35,919 nt of DNA from Deferribacteraceae bacterium (GCA_031256375.1 JAIRQX010000052.1:1-35919), one strand, 5' to 3'; numbered from the stretch's first letter, positions 17,167 through 26,726 are shown. Notes: generated by a model not told the origin, from the letters alone. Numbers and translations are program-made.

Positions 17167-17448
17167 CTAGTTACTTTTTGTTTTTATTTTACTTTCCGTA
17201 TGCTTTCGCATAATGCCCGCTTTAGAGAAAAGATTACGGGTGGTATCGGTGGGGAGAGCGCCCACTCCCAGCCACTTCAAAGCCTTCTCCCCATCAATTT
17301 TAACATCCGCCGGAACTGTAAGCGGATTATAATAACCTAAAATATCCACAAAAGCTCCGTCTCTGCGCGCTTTACTGTCAGCCACCACTATACGGTAAAA
17401 CGGGCGTTTTTTCCGTCCCATCCTCATTAATCTAATCTTCGCTGCCAC
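17167..17448 (-). CDS. rpsP: Small ribosomal subunit protein bS16
   Basis: bS16 stabilises the 5' domain of 16S rRNA. The protein has the N-terminal [23 protein letters not shown] and the LGYYNPL segment, then GALPTDT and a basic tail. It starts at GTG (17448), with GGAGG six or so bases upstream; this start gives 93 residues. It follows ffh by 19 bases. Confidence 0.97.
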   Translation of the reverse strand: MAAKIRLMRMGRKKRPFYRIVVADSKARRDGAFVDILGYYNPLTVPADVKIDGEKALKWLGVGALPTDTTRNLFSKAGIMRKHTESKIKTKSN

Positions 17449-17467
17449 AAATTACCTCCAATTTATT

Positions 17468-18817
17468 TTAAAACATCTCTTTAAACAGTTTTGACGGGTC
17501 TTTACCCTGTTTTGTCATCTTTGTCATCCTCTTCATCATCTTGTTCATCTGATTGAGATGGTCCATAAGACGGTTTACATCCTGTACAGTGCGCCCGCTT
17601 CCGGCGGCAATGCGTTTTTTCCGGCTGGCGTTTATCACAAGCGGTTTGCGGCGCTCAAGAGGTGTCATACTTAATATAATAGCCTCCATACGCTTAAACA
17701 TCTTATCTTCAGTGGAAATATCTCCAATATTGCCCAACATGGAACCCATTCCCGGAATCATCTTTAAAAGACTGCCCAGAGAGCCCATCCTTTTTATCAT
17801 ACGGAACTGTTTGAGCATATCGTCAAAATTCAGCCCCTGCTTTTTTATCTTTTGCTCCAAATCGGCTGCATCTTCCCCGTCAATCGCTTCCTGCGCTTTT
17901 TCCACAAAAGACACAACATCTCCCATATCAAGAATGCGTCCTGCCATGCGTTCCGGGTGAAACAGCTCAAATTCTTCATTTTTTTCACCTGTACCCGCGA
18001 ATATAAGCGGTTTGCCGGTTACTTTCCGCACGGAAAGCGCCGCCCCGCCACGTGCGTCGCCGTCAGTTTTAGTCAGGATAATGCCTGAAATATCCAGCCT
18101 TTTGTTGAATTCTGCGGCTGAATTAACAGCATCCTGCCCTGTCATGGCGTCAGCAACATAAAATATTTCATGGGGGGTGACGGCGGATTTAATCTTTTCA
18201 AGCTCAGTCATAAGCTCATCGTCTATATGCAGACGACCGGCGCTGTCTATAATCACAATATCTTTAGCCGCTTTTTTGCCAAAAGCCACGCCATCGGAGG
18301 CTATTTTAACCGCATCACGGCTGTTACGGTCGCTGTACACGGCTACGCCGGTTTTCCTGCCAACCGTTTCAAGCTGGTCTATGGCGGCGGGGCGGTAAAT
18401 ATCGCACGCGACAAGGAGCGGTGATTTACCGTTTTTCATAAAATATGCAGCTAGTTTACCGCAGGCAGTGGTTTTGCCCGCCCCCTGAAGACCTGTCATC
18501 AGCGCCACTGTGGGCGGCTGTGAAGAAAGATGTACTTTGGGTAAATAATTCTTACCGCCCAAAATCTCGGTTAGTTCGTCTTTAACTATTTTAATGAACT
18601 GTTGGGAAGGGGTGACGCTTGCGAGAACTTCTTCGCCCAATGCGCGTTTTTCAACTCCGGCGACAAAATCTTTTACTACTTTGTAGTTGACATCCGCCTC
18701 AAGAAGCGCCATACGCACTTCTTTTACAGCAGAGATAACATTACTTTCAGTAATACGGGCATCTCCGCGCAGCTTTTTAAAAACAGCGCCGAGCTTACCG
18801 CTCAAATCCGCAAACAT
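17468..18817 (-). CDS. ffh: Signal recognition particle protein Ffh (SRP54)
   Basis: Ffh binds signal sequences on ribosome-bound nascent chains and delivers them to the membrane with 4.5S RNA and FtsY. The NG domain contains GLQGAGKTT (G1), DSAGR (G3), TKTDGDARGG (G4 region) and FAGTGEKNEEF. The methionine-rich M domain follows from about residue 330, with the MLKQFRMIKRMGSLGSLLKMIPGMG helix-loop and the RNA-binding SGRTVQDVNRLM. The length of 449 is typical. It is the first gene of the ffh-rpsP-khpA-rimM-trmD-rplS-rplM-rpsI run, preceded by a plausible promoter at 18842-18869. Confidence 0.97.
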   Translation of the reverse strand: MFADLSGKLGAVFKKLRGDARITESNVISAVKEVRMALLEADVNYKVVKDFVAGVEKRALGEEVLASVTPSQQFIKIVKDELTEILGGKNYLPKVHLSSQPPTVALMTGLQGAGKTTACGKLAAYFMKNGKSPLLVACDIYRPAAIDQLETVGRKTGVAVYSDRNSRDAVKIASDGVAFGKKAAKDIVIIDSAGRLHIDDELMTELEKIKSAVTPHEIFYVADAMTGQDAVNSAAEFNKRLDISGIILTKTDGDARGGAALSVRKVTGKPLIFAGTGEKNEEFELFHPERMAGRILDMGDVVSFVEKAQEAIDGEDAADLEQKIKKQGLNFDDMLKQFRMIKRMGSLGSLLKMIPGMGSMLGNIGDISTEDKMFKRMEAIILSMTPLERRKPLVINASRKKRIAAGSGRTVQDVNRLMDHLNQMNKMMKRMTKMTKQGKDPSKLFKEMF

Positions 18818-18841
18818 AGGTCAATTCATCCTTTGCGTCTT

Positions 18842-18869
18842 ATTTTATTTTTTACATACGCCATGTCAA
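18842..18869 (-). promoter_or_regulatory. Putative sigma-70 promoter for the ffh operon
   Basis: On the - strand, TTGACA (18864-18869) and TAAAAT (18842-18847) are separated by 16 bases, close to the sigma-70 consensus. The predicted transcript would begin about 18 bases upstream of the ffh ATG, with AAGGA in that leader. The 322-base stretch 18818-19139 between ffh and ricT holds this promoter and no gene that I can support. Confidence 0.6.
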
Positions 18870-19139
18870 AAAAGTTTTTTTGTAAAAATTAATGACTTTT
18901 TCAACGGTCTGCCAACTCTCAAAAGAGTTTTTCAGCACGCTGAACAAATATCAATTATCTGTTTAAAAGTCAAGCGATAACTTTCCCGAATACACACATT
19001 TTTCTTAGATCAATATCTTGACAACTCCGTTGCACTCTTGCGGCAACCGCATTTTTTATTGTACAAAAACTTAAAACAATGATAATTTACATAAGTTATA
19101 CAGTTTTGATTATATACAAGAGCGTCTGGGGTACTATTT

Positions 19140-19871
19140 ATGATTAAAGAGGTTCGCGCGACCGGTGTTAAATTTAAGCGCGCAGGGAAGATATACGACT
19201 ATTTATCAGGTGGTCTTTGTGAGAAGGTTGGCGATATAATTGTAATTGAGGCGGAAAAAGGGGAAGACCTCGCAACCGTGGCTGTGCCTGAGCGTGTGAT
19301 AAATGTTGATGAAGCTCAGGAGATGAAAAAAATTGTTCGGATTGCCACAGAGAAAGATATGGAAACCGCTAAAGCCAACAGGCAGGAAGAGGACGGCGCG
19401 TTTAAAATCTGTGCTGAACTGATTGAAAAACACGAACTTCAGATGAAGCTCCTTTTGGCGGAATACTCTCTCGACAGGGGTAAACTTACATTTTATTATA
19501 CTGCTGAGAATAGAGTTGATTTCCGTCAGCTTGTAAAAAACCTTGCCAAAATATACCGCACTCGCATAGAAATGCGCCAGATAGGGGTGCGTGACGCTAC
19601 AAAGATGCTGGGAGGGTTTGGTATATGCGGCAGAGAGCTGTGTTGCGCTACTTTTCTTCGTAAGTTTGACAATATTTCAATTAAAAGCGCCAAAGACCAG
19701 AATGTAAGTATAAATCCAAGCAAAATATCCGGTATTTGCGGCAGACTGATCTGCTGTCTGGTTTACGACAAAACAAATGATCAGATTAATTCAGAAAACG
19801 CGCAGACAGGCATTAATATTGAAGATATAGGTGAGATTGTTATCGGAGATAAAGCCGAGGGGGATCTGTGA
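19140..19871 (+). CDS. ricT: PSP1-domain regulatory protein RicT (YaaT-like)
   Basis: This 243-residue PSP1-domain protein has the diagnostic LGGFGICGRELCCATFL and SGICGRLICCLVYD cysteine clusters. In Bacillus, RicT (YaaT) with RicA and RicF holds iron-sulfur clusters and influences RNase Y processing. The role in this organism is inferred from the family only. AGGxxGCRELCC-type cysteines are intact. The gene overlaps metG by four bases (GTGA) and heads a ricT-metG-tatD run, an order found in many bacteria. TTTACA and TATATA upstream (19086-19116) are a weak promoter candidate. Confidence 0.9.
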   Translation: MIKEVRATGVKFKRAGKIYDYLSGGLCEKVGDIIVIEAEKGEDLATVAVPERVINVDEAQEMKKIVRIATEKDMETAKANRQEEDGAFKICAELIEKHELQMKLLLAEYSLDRGKLTFYYTAENRVDFRQLVKNLAKIYRTRIEMRQIGVRDATKMLGGFGICGRELCCATFLRKFDNISIKSAKDQNVSINPSKISGICGRLICCLVYDKTNDQINSENAQTGINIEDIGEIVIGDKAEGDL

Positions 19872-21799
19872 ACAGGCGTTTTTATATAACCACACCCATT
19901 TATTACGTAAATGATGTCCCGCATATAGGACATATGTACACAACAATAGCTGCCGACACAATGGCGCGTTTCAAACGTATGTGCGGGTATGACGTATATT
20001 TTCTTACAGGCACGGATGAACACGGTCAGAAAATTGAACAGGCGGCAGCCGAAAAAGGGCTGAAACCAAAAGAACTGGCGGATCAGGTTGTTGACAGATA
20101 CTATAAACTATGGGGAAAACTGGGTATTCAAAACGACAGTTTCATCCGTACTACAGACAACCGGCACTATGCCGCCGTCCAAAATGTTTTTGAAACGCTT
20201 AAAAAGCAGGGCGATATTTACGCCGGTGAGTACGAAGGGTTATACTGCACTCCATGTGAAGCGTTCTGGACTGAATCACAGCTTGGCGATGGTCAGCTTT
20301 GTCCGGATTGCGGTCGTCCCACTGTACGGATGAAAGAACCATCCTATTTTTTCCGTATGTCTAAATACCAAGATATGCTTTTGGAGCATATAGAGAAAAA
20401 TCCTAACTTTATACGACCCGAATCGCGCCGGAATGAAGCGCTTGCTTTCATTAAAGAGGGATTAAAGGACCTTTCTGTCAGCCGTGTAAATTTTTCTTGG
20501 GGGATACCGGTTAAAGATGATCCGGAACATATTGTATATGTTTGGGTGGATGCCCTTGTAAACTATATCTCCGCTTTGGGATATCCGTCTGATGAAGATT
20601 CGTTGTTCAAAAAATATTGGCCGGCAAATTTTCATCTTGTCGGGAAAGATATACTGCGTTTTCATACGGTTTATTGGTCTACAATACTTTTAGCTCTTGG
20701 TCTTGAGCTTCCTCGGTCGGTTTTTGCCCATGGCTGGTGGACTGTTGAGGGGCAAAAGATGTCAAAAACTTTGGGCAATGTTGTTGATCCGTTTTATCTG
20801 ACCGACAAATTCGGTATTGAGCCTGTGCGTTACTTCTTGCTCAGAGAGGTAACATTTGGTCTTGACGGCGATTTTTCTTACAAAGCGCTGATTCATAGAA
20901 TAAACAGCGATCTTGCTAACGATTTCGGAAACCTTGTGACAAGGTCGCTTGGTATGGTGGAAAAGTATTTTGACGGAGTGATTCCCGCCCCTGATATTTT
21001 TAACGGCGACGATGTTCGTATTCATACTCTTATAGCGGAAACAGCCGCGCAATATGTCCGTTTTGTTGATGAAATGTCTTTGAATAGAGCGCTGCTTGCG
21101 GTTTGGGATATTGTTGGAGCATTAAATAAGTATATAGACGAGATGCAGCCGTGGTCTCTTGCAAAAAACCCGACGCTGAAAGGGCGACTTAGCTCTGTTT
21201 TATACACTGTATCAGACGGACTGCTGTCGTTATCAAACTTTATTACCCCATTCATGCCGGAAACAGCTGTAAAACTGCGCAAACAGTTGGGCATGGATGG
21301 TACAGCCTCGTTTAAAGATGAAGAGGAGCTTGGAGTAACCCGCGTTCTCAAACCCGGAGGGAAGTTGGGGGCAGTATCCGCTTTATTTCCACGTCTTGAT
21401 GAAAAAGATATTATGTCATCCATTCATGATTCCGTAAAGGTCTCAGCCGGAAGTCTAAAAACTCAGCCCGCTGCAGAATTTATAGAGTATAAAGATTTTG
21501 AGAAAGTGACTGTTATAGCCGGACACATTGAGGGAGCGGTCAATGTTCCTGACTCTGAAAAACTCCTGAAACTGAGTGTAAATGACGGTAAAGGGGTGCG
21601 CACAATAGTGGCGGGCATTGCGAAAAGCTATACCCCTGAAGAACTTATAGGGAAAAAAATTGCTGTCGTAGAGAATCTGAAACCGGCTAAACTGATGGGG
21701 GTGGAATCAAGAGGAATGGCGCTGGCTGCTTTTGACGGGCAACGCCACCACGTTTTATTTTTGCCGGACTCTGTTCCTGCCGGAACAAGGATAAAATAA
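19868..21799 (+). CDS. metG: Methionyl-tRNA synthetase with C-terminal tRNA-binding domain
   Basis: MetG charges tRNA-Met with methionine. The class I core shows HIGH (residues 19-22) and KMSKT (297-301). The insert between them has two CxxC pairs (CTPC and CPDC) that suit one zinc ion. From about residue 540 there is an appended Trbp111-like OB domain (FEKVTVIAGHIEGAVNVPDSEKLLKL...KPAKLMGVESRGMALAA), which helps bind tRNA and dimerise. At 643 residues the length fits MetG with this appendix. It starts with GTG inside the ricT stop and abuts tatD. Confidence 0.97.
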   Translation: MNRRFYITTPIYYVNDVPHIGHMYTTIAADTMARFKRMCGYDVYFLTGTDEHGQKIEQAAAEKGLKPKELADQVVDRYYKLWGKLGIQNDSFIRTTDNRHYAAVQNVFETLKKQGDIYAGEYEGLYCTPCEAFWTESQLGDGQLCPDCGRPTVRMKEPSYFFRMSKYQDMLLEHIEKNPNFIRPESRRNEALAFIKEGLKDLSVSRVNFSWGIPVKDDPEHIVYVWVDALVNYISALGYPSDEDSLFKKYWPANFHLVGKDILRFHTVYWSTILLALGLELPRSVFAHGWWTVEGQKMSKTLGNVVDPFYLTDKFGIEPVRYFLLREVTFGLDGDFSYKALIHRINSDLANDFGNLVTRSLGMVEKYFDGVIPAPDIFNGDDVRIHTLIAETAAQYVRFVDEMSLNRALLAVWDIVGALNKYIDEMQPWSLAKNPTLKGRLSSVLYTVSDGLLSLSNFITPFMPETAVKLRKQLGMDGTASFKDEEELGVTRVLKPGGKLGAVSALFPRLDEKDIMSSIHDSVKVSAGSLKTQPAAEFIEYKDFEKVTVIAGHIEGAVNVPDSEKLLKLSVNDGKGVRTIVAGIAKSYTPEELIGKKIAVVENLKPAKLMGVESRGMALAAFDGQRHHVLFLPDSVPAGTRIK

Positions 21800-22585
21800 G
21801 TGTTTTTAACAGATACACATGCCCATCTGCATTCGCACCCCTTAAGCTCTCGTGCGGACGAAACAGTCAAAAAGGCGGCGGAGCAAAATGTCCGCCGCAT
21901 GATAACCATAGGGACAGATTTAGATGACAGTGTTCTTGCCCATAGGTTTGCGTCCGCTCATCCCGGCGTTTTCGCGGCGGTGGGGGTACACCCGCATGAT
22001 GCAGAAAACTTCAGAATCGCACAGCTCGGTAAATTTGAACAGCTTCTGTCATATCCGGAAGTTATTGCAGTCGGCGAGGTCGGGCTTGACTTTTACAGAA
22101 ACCGTTCACCAAAAGACAAACAGATAGAGGTATTTTCCATTATGGCTGATATGGCGCTCGGGGCTAATCTGCCGTTAGCGCTGCATACAAGAGACGCTTC
22201 GGAAGATACCGTTGATGTTTTGGAACGTATTGTAGGCGGACGGGAACTCCCGCTTTTGTTCCATTGTTTTAACGGTGATCCTGTTCTGTTAGAGTGGGGG
22301 TTAAAAAGGGAAAAAACATACTTTTCATTTGCCGGAAATGTAACGTACCGTAAAGCGACCCTTTTACATGAAGCGTTAGAGCGGCTGCCGACGGAAAGGC
22401 TTTTTATTGAAACAGACTGCCCTTACCTGACGCCTGAGCCTTTGCGCGGAAAAGAAAATGAACCCGCGTATCTGCATTATACCGCCGAATATGTATCAAA
22501 AGCCAAAAAAATCTCAATGAACGATCTTGCAACGCTACTTGAGGAAAATTTTAAATCATTTTTCAAGAGCGCTCCGGTAGCATAG
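21800..22585 (+). CDS. tatD: TatD-family metal-dependent hydrolase
   Basis: TatD-type enzymes are metal-dependent nucleases of the amidohydrolase fold; E. coli TatD has 3'-5' exonuclease activity. The 261 residues contain the N-terminal DTHAHLHS metal site, GVHPHDAENF, GEVGLDFYRN, HTRDASEDT, FHCFNGDP and the C-terminal ETDCPYLTPEPLRGKENEP. It starts with GTG directly after the metG stop. A GC-rich hairpin begins at its last base. Confidence 0.93.
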   Translation: MFLTDTHAHLHSHPLSSRADETVKKAAEQNVRRMITIGTDLDDSVLAHRFASAHPGVFAAVGVHPHDAENFRIAQLGKFEQLLSYPEVIAVGEVGLDFYRNRSPKDKQIEVFSIMADMALGANLPLALHTRDASEDTVDVLERIVGGRELPLLFHCFNGDPVLLEWGLKREKTYFSFAGNVTYRKATLLHEALERLPTERLFIETDCPYLTPEPLRGKENEPAYLHYTAEYVSKAKKISMNDLATLLEENFKSFFKSAPVA

Positions 22586-22612
22586 ACGGCGCTTTGCGCC
22601 GTCTCATTTAAA
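22585..22612 (+). terminator. Hairpin terminator of the ricT-metG-tatD transcript
   Basis: GACGGCGC and GCGCCGTC (22585-22603) form an 8-bp stem with a three-base loop. The stem starts at the last base of the tatD stop. The following sequence is only weakly T-rich (TCATTTA), so the terminator is plausible but not textbook. It separates tatD from the convergent transporter gene. Confidence 0.6.
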
Positions 22613-22618
22613 AGTTCC

Positions 22619-23791
22619 CTAAAGTTCTTTGCGCAGACGTTCCAGATTCATATAGTATCTGTTTTTTTCGGACAAGAAGTACCACAGAAGCGGCAGACAC
22701 ATAAGGGCAGCGCCGGTGATATAGGCGGTTTCATAGGATGTTTGCTGTATCAGACACCCCGCTCCAAGCGCACCCAACCCCATGCCTACATCCATTGCCG
22801 TGCCTACAGTGGCGTTTGCTTTTCCCCTATTAAACGGTTCAACCACATTCATTGTCATTGTGCTAATTGTGGGCATAACCATTCCGCCTCCGAACCCTGC
22901 CAACGAACCGCTGACGAAAAAAATTGCGGGTGATGTAGCAAACGCCAGCGAGAAACCTCCCGCAGCAAAGCAGAGATAACCGGAAAGCACCAGCGGCGTG
23001 GGACCGCGGAGATCAAGGGTATTGCGTACCAAAAAGCGTGACAGCAATACTCCGGCGGCGTAAAGGATAAAAAATGCGCCGCTGTTATCAATATTGTTCT
23101 TATGCGCGTAAATGGGCAGGAAGGTAATTATGCTGCCGTAAGCAAAGCTGTAACAGAATTGCATAAATGCAAGTCCCGCCGCCCGTTTCTCATACAGAGC
23201 GGGAAACGACAGCGCCAGTTTTTTTTTCGGGCGCACAACTGTAGGCAGTTTTAACAACCCCGCTATTATGAATGAAATCGCACTTAAAAAAACGCTGAAT
23301 ATAAAAACCAACTGAAAGCTGCCGGAAAAATTTAAAATTACAAGCCCTAAAGCGGGACCAATTACCATAGCAAGGGGGATTGTCATGGAAAAGTAGCCTA
23401 TCCCTGCGCCCCGTTTTTCCGCGGGTACTATATCGGCGATAATAGTGGCGGCGCTTGTGGTTAATCCCGCCCAGCTAATCCCGTGCGCCATCCGCACAAG
23501 CAAAAGCATAGCTACTGCAACAGTGAATATATAAGAGGCAAAAGCTCCTGTAAACATGGCAAGAGCTATAAGAAGCGTTATTTTCCGGTTATAATTGTCA
23601 AGCAGATGACCGATAAACGGGCGGCAGAGCAGCGCAGTAAGGGAAAATGCACCCACTACAAGACCGACGCGCCCCTCTTCAAGCCGGACAACTTCTGTTG
23701 CAAATACAGGCAAAACGGGTAGAAGAAGCATAAATGCCGCCGACGCCAAAAAAGACGCCGACAGCAGAAACATATAATTTTTGGTAAACAA
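22619..23791 (-). CDS. MFS transporter (12-TM, DHA1-like)
   Basis: This 390-residue integral membrane protein has about twelve hydrophobic helices and Major Facilitator motifs: RPFIGHLLDNYNRK in the motif A position between helices 2 and 3, RMAHGISWAG around helix 4 and GAGIGYFSMTIPLAMVIGPALG around helix 5. It is most like bacterial drug/metabolite efflux members; the substrate is not predictable. The start is uncertain, either TTG at 23791 or ATG at 23773, and neither has a convincing ribosome site. It lies one base after the lipoprotein stop, so translation is probably coupled. Confidence 0.85.
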   Translation of the reverse strand: MFTKNYMFLLSASFLASAAFMLLLPVLPVFATEVVRLEEGRVGLVVGAFSLTALLCRPFIGHLLDNYNRKITLLIALAMFTGAFASYIFTVAVAMLLLVRMAHGISWAGLTTSAATIIADIVPAEKRGAGIGYFSMTIPLAMVIGPALGLVILNFSGSFQLVFIFSVFLSAISFIIAGLLKLPTVVRPKKKLALSFPALYEKRAAGLAFMQFCYSFAYGSIITFLPIYAHKNNIDNSGAFFILYAAGVLLSRFLVRNTLDLRGPTPLVLSGYLCFAAGGFSLAFATSPAIFFVSGSLAGFGGGMVMPTISTMTMNVVEPFNRGKANATVGTAMDVGMGLGALGAGCLIQQTSYETAYITGAALMCLPLLWYFLSEKNRYYMNLERLRKEL

Positions 23792-23792
23792 T

Positions 23793-24629
23793 TTATTTAA
23801 CTATGCTATCCAAAATGTATAGAGTAACGGGCTCTTCATTAGTATCTTCATCTTCGCCAGTATCTTTTTCCGTATCTGATTGCAGCACCTGATAAACGAT
23901 CCCGACCTCTTTATTACTGTAATTCTTTGTCAGTTCTTCCATCTGATCCGGTTCGCAGTACATTTTATAGGTTTGTCCGTCCAGTTCAAATATACATATC
24001 CCCATCATCTCATCGGAGCCGGTAAATACCGCCGTAGCGTTGACTGTGTCAAAAACGCTGTAACCGTTGCCGTTTCCTTCATTATACAAATCTTCGCCGT
24101 TGTAGTTCTGCATGAATAATGCGGTACGCAATGCGTTGTCAGCATCTATAAGCCATTTCCCACCGGTTTTGTTCAATATCAGCGTTGCTGTCATGGTTTT
24201 TTTAGGAGCATCCGGAGATTTAAGCTCATTAACAAAAATAACGTCTAATTCCTCATCTGAGACATTGTCCGGAGACAACCCTTTACTTTGAAGTTTTTCA
24301 GTCATATTCGTCATAAAATTATGCACTACCTCAACGATATCCACGGCAGAGATATCTACGTTAACCGTAGCTGTAGAGTCGGTTTTCTCCACCACCTTCA
24401 AATTGGCGGTTTTCATAGTACCGAAATAAACTCCCAGCAATTCTCTTTCTGTATCGGCAACATTTTCAAACAAGGGCGCGCTGAGGTACTCGTGAACCTT
24501 ATCATAATTAGCCTTTTTCAGATTTTGAAAAAACGCGTCAACGGTTTTCTCCGGCTTTGAATTTGAAGAAGTACACGCAACAAAACAGACAGTAAGCAGC
24601 AACAATGGTAACAATAAAAATTTTTTCAT
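23793..24629 (-). CDS. Putative lipoprotein, function unknown
   Basis: The protein of about 278 residues has a signal peptide (MKKFLLLPLLLLT) and the lipobox FVAC, so it is probably lipidated at Cys19 and anchored in the envelope. Two similar mixed alpha/beta segments follow, including VDAFFQNLKKANYDKVHEYL and GKWLIDADNALR, the pattern of DUF4878/DUF5105-type lipoproteins with an NTF2-like fold. An acidic stretch (DTEKDTGEDEDTNEEP) precedes the C-terminus. I chose the ATG at 24629 because GGAGAG lies five bases upstream; a longer start at 24665 has no such site. It may be co-transcribed with the MFS transporter. No enzymatic motif is visible. Confidence 0.75.
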   Translation of the reverse strand: MKKFLLLPLLLLTVCFVACTSSNSKPEKTVDAFFQNLKKANYDKVHEYLSAPLFENVADTERELLGVYFGTMKTANLKVVEKTDSTATVNVDISAVDIVEVVHNFMTNMTEKLQSKGLSPDNVSDEELDVIFVNELKSPDAPKKTMTATLILNKTGGKWLIDADNALRTALFMQNYNGEDLYNEGNGNGYSVFDTVNATAVFTGSDEMMGICIFELDGQTYKMYCEPDQMEELTKNYSNKEVGIVYQVLQSDTEKDTGEDEDTNEEPVTLYILDSIVK

Positions 24630-24689
24630 CCAATCTCTCCAAGAAAAATATACGATAGGATACACATTAAATATTGTTTTGGCAAGTAA

Positions 24690-25865
24690 TTAGTTCAGAC
24701 TGTCAAAATAGTCATTTTGCGGATTCAGAAAATCAAAAGATGATTTATCCGGCATATTATTCTGACTCCAGTACGCGCCGTAAATCTTTAATAAAAGCGA
24801 GCTGTTTTTATGTCCCAACATCCGCATCGCTATCCAATTTATAGGTTTATTATTATTCAGCATCATACAGGCAAATGTGTGTCTCATGTGGTAAATATTC
24901 CTATACCTTATACCAAGAGCCTTCAGGCACGGATCCCAATAATACCGGCTTAAATCATCTCCGGTCATATACGGGGTGTCATACTGCGTTAAAAACAGAT
25001 ACTCGCTTTTAACAAAAGTATATTGCCGGTGATCTTTCAGATACGGCATTAGCTGAGGAATAATGTCAATTATTCTGTGACTGCCTGTTTTTGTCATTTC
25101 CACCGCCTCATTACTTGTATGCTGTCTGCAAACCTTAATAGTTTCGCTGTTAAAATCTATGGAAGACCATTTGAGACCTATAATCTCACCTGTCCGCATC
25201 CCCGCGTAAAATCCTATAGCATAAAATGTTACTTTTTCAGGATATTTTTTGCCTATCCAGTTTAAAATTTTAGACACTTCATCCACAGAAAAAGGATCCG
25301 GATCAGGACTGTTTAATTTCGGTAATTTTACCCCCGCGCACGGGTTATCTGTTATCAAATTATCTCTTATCGCGCTCTTAAAAATTGTTGAAAGTGTGCA
25401 TATATGTTCCTTTATAGTTTTCGGGGCAAGTTTTGAGCTTTCCATATCTTTAACCCATTCTCTTATATGATATGCCCTGACATCACACAAGCGCATTTGC
25501 GTAATATAAGATAATTTCTTTATAGTTTGCCGGTATTTTATTACAGTTGTTGACCGAACGCCTGTCAAAGTAGCAAGCCACTGCCATGCATATTGAATAA
25601 CCGTTACATCTTTATCTGACAGATACGCAGTTTCGGCGTGGCGTTCAATGTATTCCCCGGTTTTAAATACATCCGCGTTGGAGTTGTCAACTTTACGCGA
25701 TACTTCCAGTGTCAAATCGCCGGTAACACAATGCTGTTTACAAACGCACCCCTTCTGAGCTTCTTTATGACAATACGCAGACTCCTTAAATGCCTTGTCA
25801 TCAAAACGGAAATAGATATAAAGCCTGTGCTTTTTGTATCGTGAAATTATGTGCGCCATGCCCAT
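24690..25865 (-). CDS. Tyrosine recombinase (phage-type integrase), solitary
   Basis: The 391-residue protein has a central core-binding domain (about residues 90-180) and a C-terminal catalytic domain with the Arg in GMRTGEIIGLKW, a Lys in TKTGSHR, HMRH (HxxR), the His in LGHKNSS and the nucleophile Tyr in KIYGAYW. An N-terminal arm-like region contains a cysteine cluster C-x7-C-x-C-x3-C (CHKEAQKGCVCKQHC) that might bind zinc. No excisionase, phage or plasmid genes lie around it, no tRNA is adjacent, and I found no flanking direct repeats. It may be a remnant of a lost element or a solitary recombinase. The catalytic residues look intact. Confidence 0.88.
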   Translation of the reverse strand: MGMAHIISRYKKHRLYIYFRFDDKAFKESAYCHKEAQKGCVCKQHCVTGDLTLEVSRKVDNSNADVFKTGEYIERHAETAYLSDKDVTVIQYAWQWLATLTGVRSTTVIKYRQTIKKLSYITQMRLCDVRAYHIREWVKDMESSKLAPKTIKEHICTLSTIFKSAIRDNLITDNPCAGVKLPKLNSPDPDPFSVDEVSKILNWIGKKYPEKVTFYAIGFYAGMRTGEIIGLKWSSIDFNSETIKVCRQHTSNEAVEMTKTGSHRIIDIIPQLMPYLKDHRQYTFVKSEYLFLTQYDTPYMTGDDLSRYYWDPCLKALGIRYRNIYHMRHTFACMMLNNNKPINWIAMRMLGHKNSSLLLKIYGAYWSQNNMPDKSSFDFLNPQNDYFDSLN

Positions 25866-25970
25866 AATTAAAACATTTTCTCTTATTTTGCAACCTACAT
25901 TCCAACAATATCATAACAAAAAGCATAATAAGAGGGTAAAAGGCTGAAATACCTAGTAAAAATTGTCACC

Positions 25971-26657
25971 CTACATCTTTTTTATTTTCCAATCCTCGCC
26001 GCTGAGCCGGCGCTGAAGGTCTTTTAATTTCATCTTTTTTACGCGCCAATCCGGCAGTATATTTTCCACAATAGCCCAAAACCGTGCGGAATGATTCATC
26101 TCTTTAATATGCGCAAGTTCATGCACAACAACGTAATCAATTATCTCTTCGTCAGCCATAACCAAACGCCATGAAAAGTTTATATTTCTTCTTACAGAAC
26201 AGCTTCCCCAGCGGGTTTTGGCGCCGTTAATTTTTACAGTTGCCGGATTTACAGCCATACGTTTTGCAAAAGCAAATGTTTTATCAGTAAGAATATGTTT
26301 TGCAAGATTACGGTAAATTTGAACACAAGCGGTCTTAATCTGTTCGGGTGACAAATCAGGCGGCATAAAAAACTGTTTACCGTCAAAACCGCGGAGGTTA
26401 CCCTCTTTTGCCGCTATAAGGTAGAGTTTGCCGCAATAAGTCACATATCCGCCGTAATAAAGACGAAAATTTTTTCGCTGCAACATTTGTTCATTTGAAC
26501 CCGTGAGCTTAATCTCAATCCATCTTTTTTTTGACGCGACAAACCTTTCAATTTCAGCTTTTGATATTTTAAGCGGCGCGCGAACCTCCACCGCGCCGTT
26601 ACGGACGTACAACGCAAGGGTTTTTCGTCTTGCGCGGGTAAGAGTGTAATTAATCAT
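25971..26657 (-). CDS. YgjP/WLM-type zinc metallopeptidase (DUF45)
   Basis: The 228-residue protein carries the zinc-protease signature HELAHIKEMNH (HExxH plus a downstream His) and, before it, KTRWGSCSVRRNINFSWRLV, the conserved segment of the YgjP-like group. Members have been called SprT-like or M48-like hydrolases; no substrate is established. It is transcribed away from the response regulator, with about 70 bases between the two starts. The TAG stop at 25971 is preceded by a basic KIKKM tail. Confidence 0.85.
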   Translation of the reverse strand: MINYTLTRARRKTLALYVRNGAVEVRAPLKISKAEIERFVASKKRWIEIKLTGSNEQMLQRKNFRLYYGGYVTYCGKLYLIAAKEGNLRGFDGKQFFMPPDLSPEQIKTACVQIYRNLAKHILTDKTFAFAKRMAVNPATVKINGAKTRWGSCSVRRNINFSWRLVMADEEIIDYVVVHELAHIKEMNHSARFWAIVENILPDWRVKKMKLKDLQRRLSGEDWKIKKM

Positions 26658-26726
26658 AAATAATAATACATATTCAGGTTATATTTACTACTTGTAATTA
26701 AAATGTTGAATCTTCATAATAACCGC

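Noticed and set aside
19018-19050. TTGACA at 19018 as the ricT promoter -35
   Set aside because: No -10-like hexamer lies 16-18 bases downstream; the TTTACA/TATATA pair nearer the gene is a better though weak candidate.
18818-19139. Small RNA or SRP RNA gene between ffh and ricT
   Set aside because: I found no 4.5S-like long hairpin or terminator in this stretch; only promoter-like sequence is visible.
25878-25940. Inverted CTCTTATT / AATAAGAG beside the integrase as an att core
   Set aside because: Eight bases with a gap of about 40 bases is easily chance in AT-rich DNA, and no matching second site was found.
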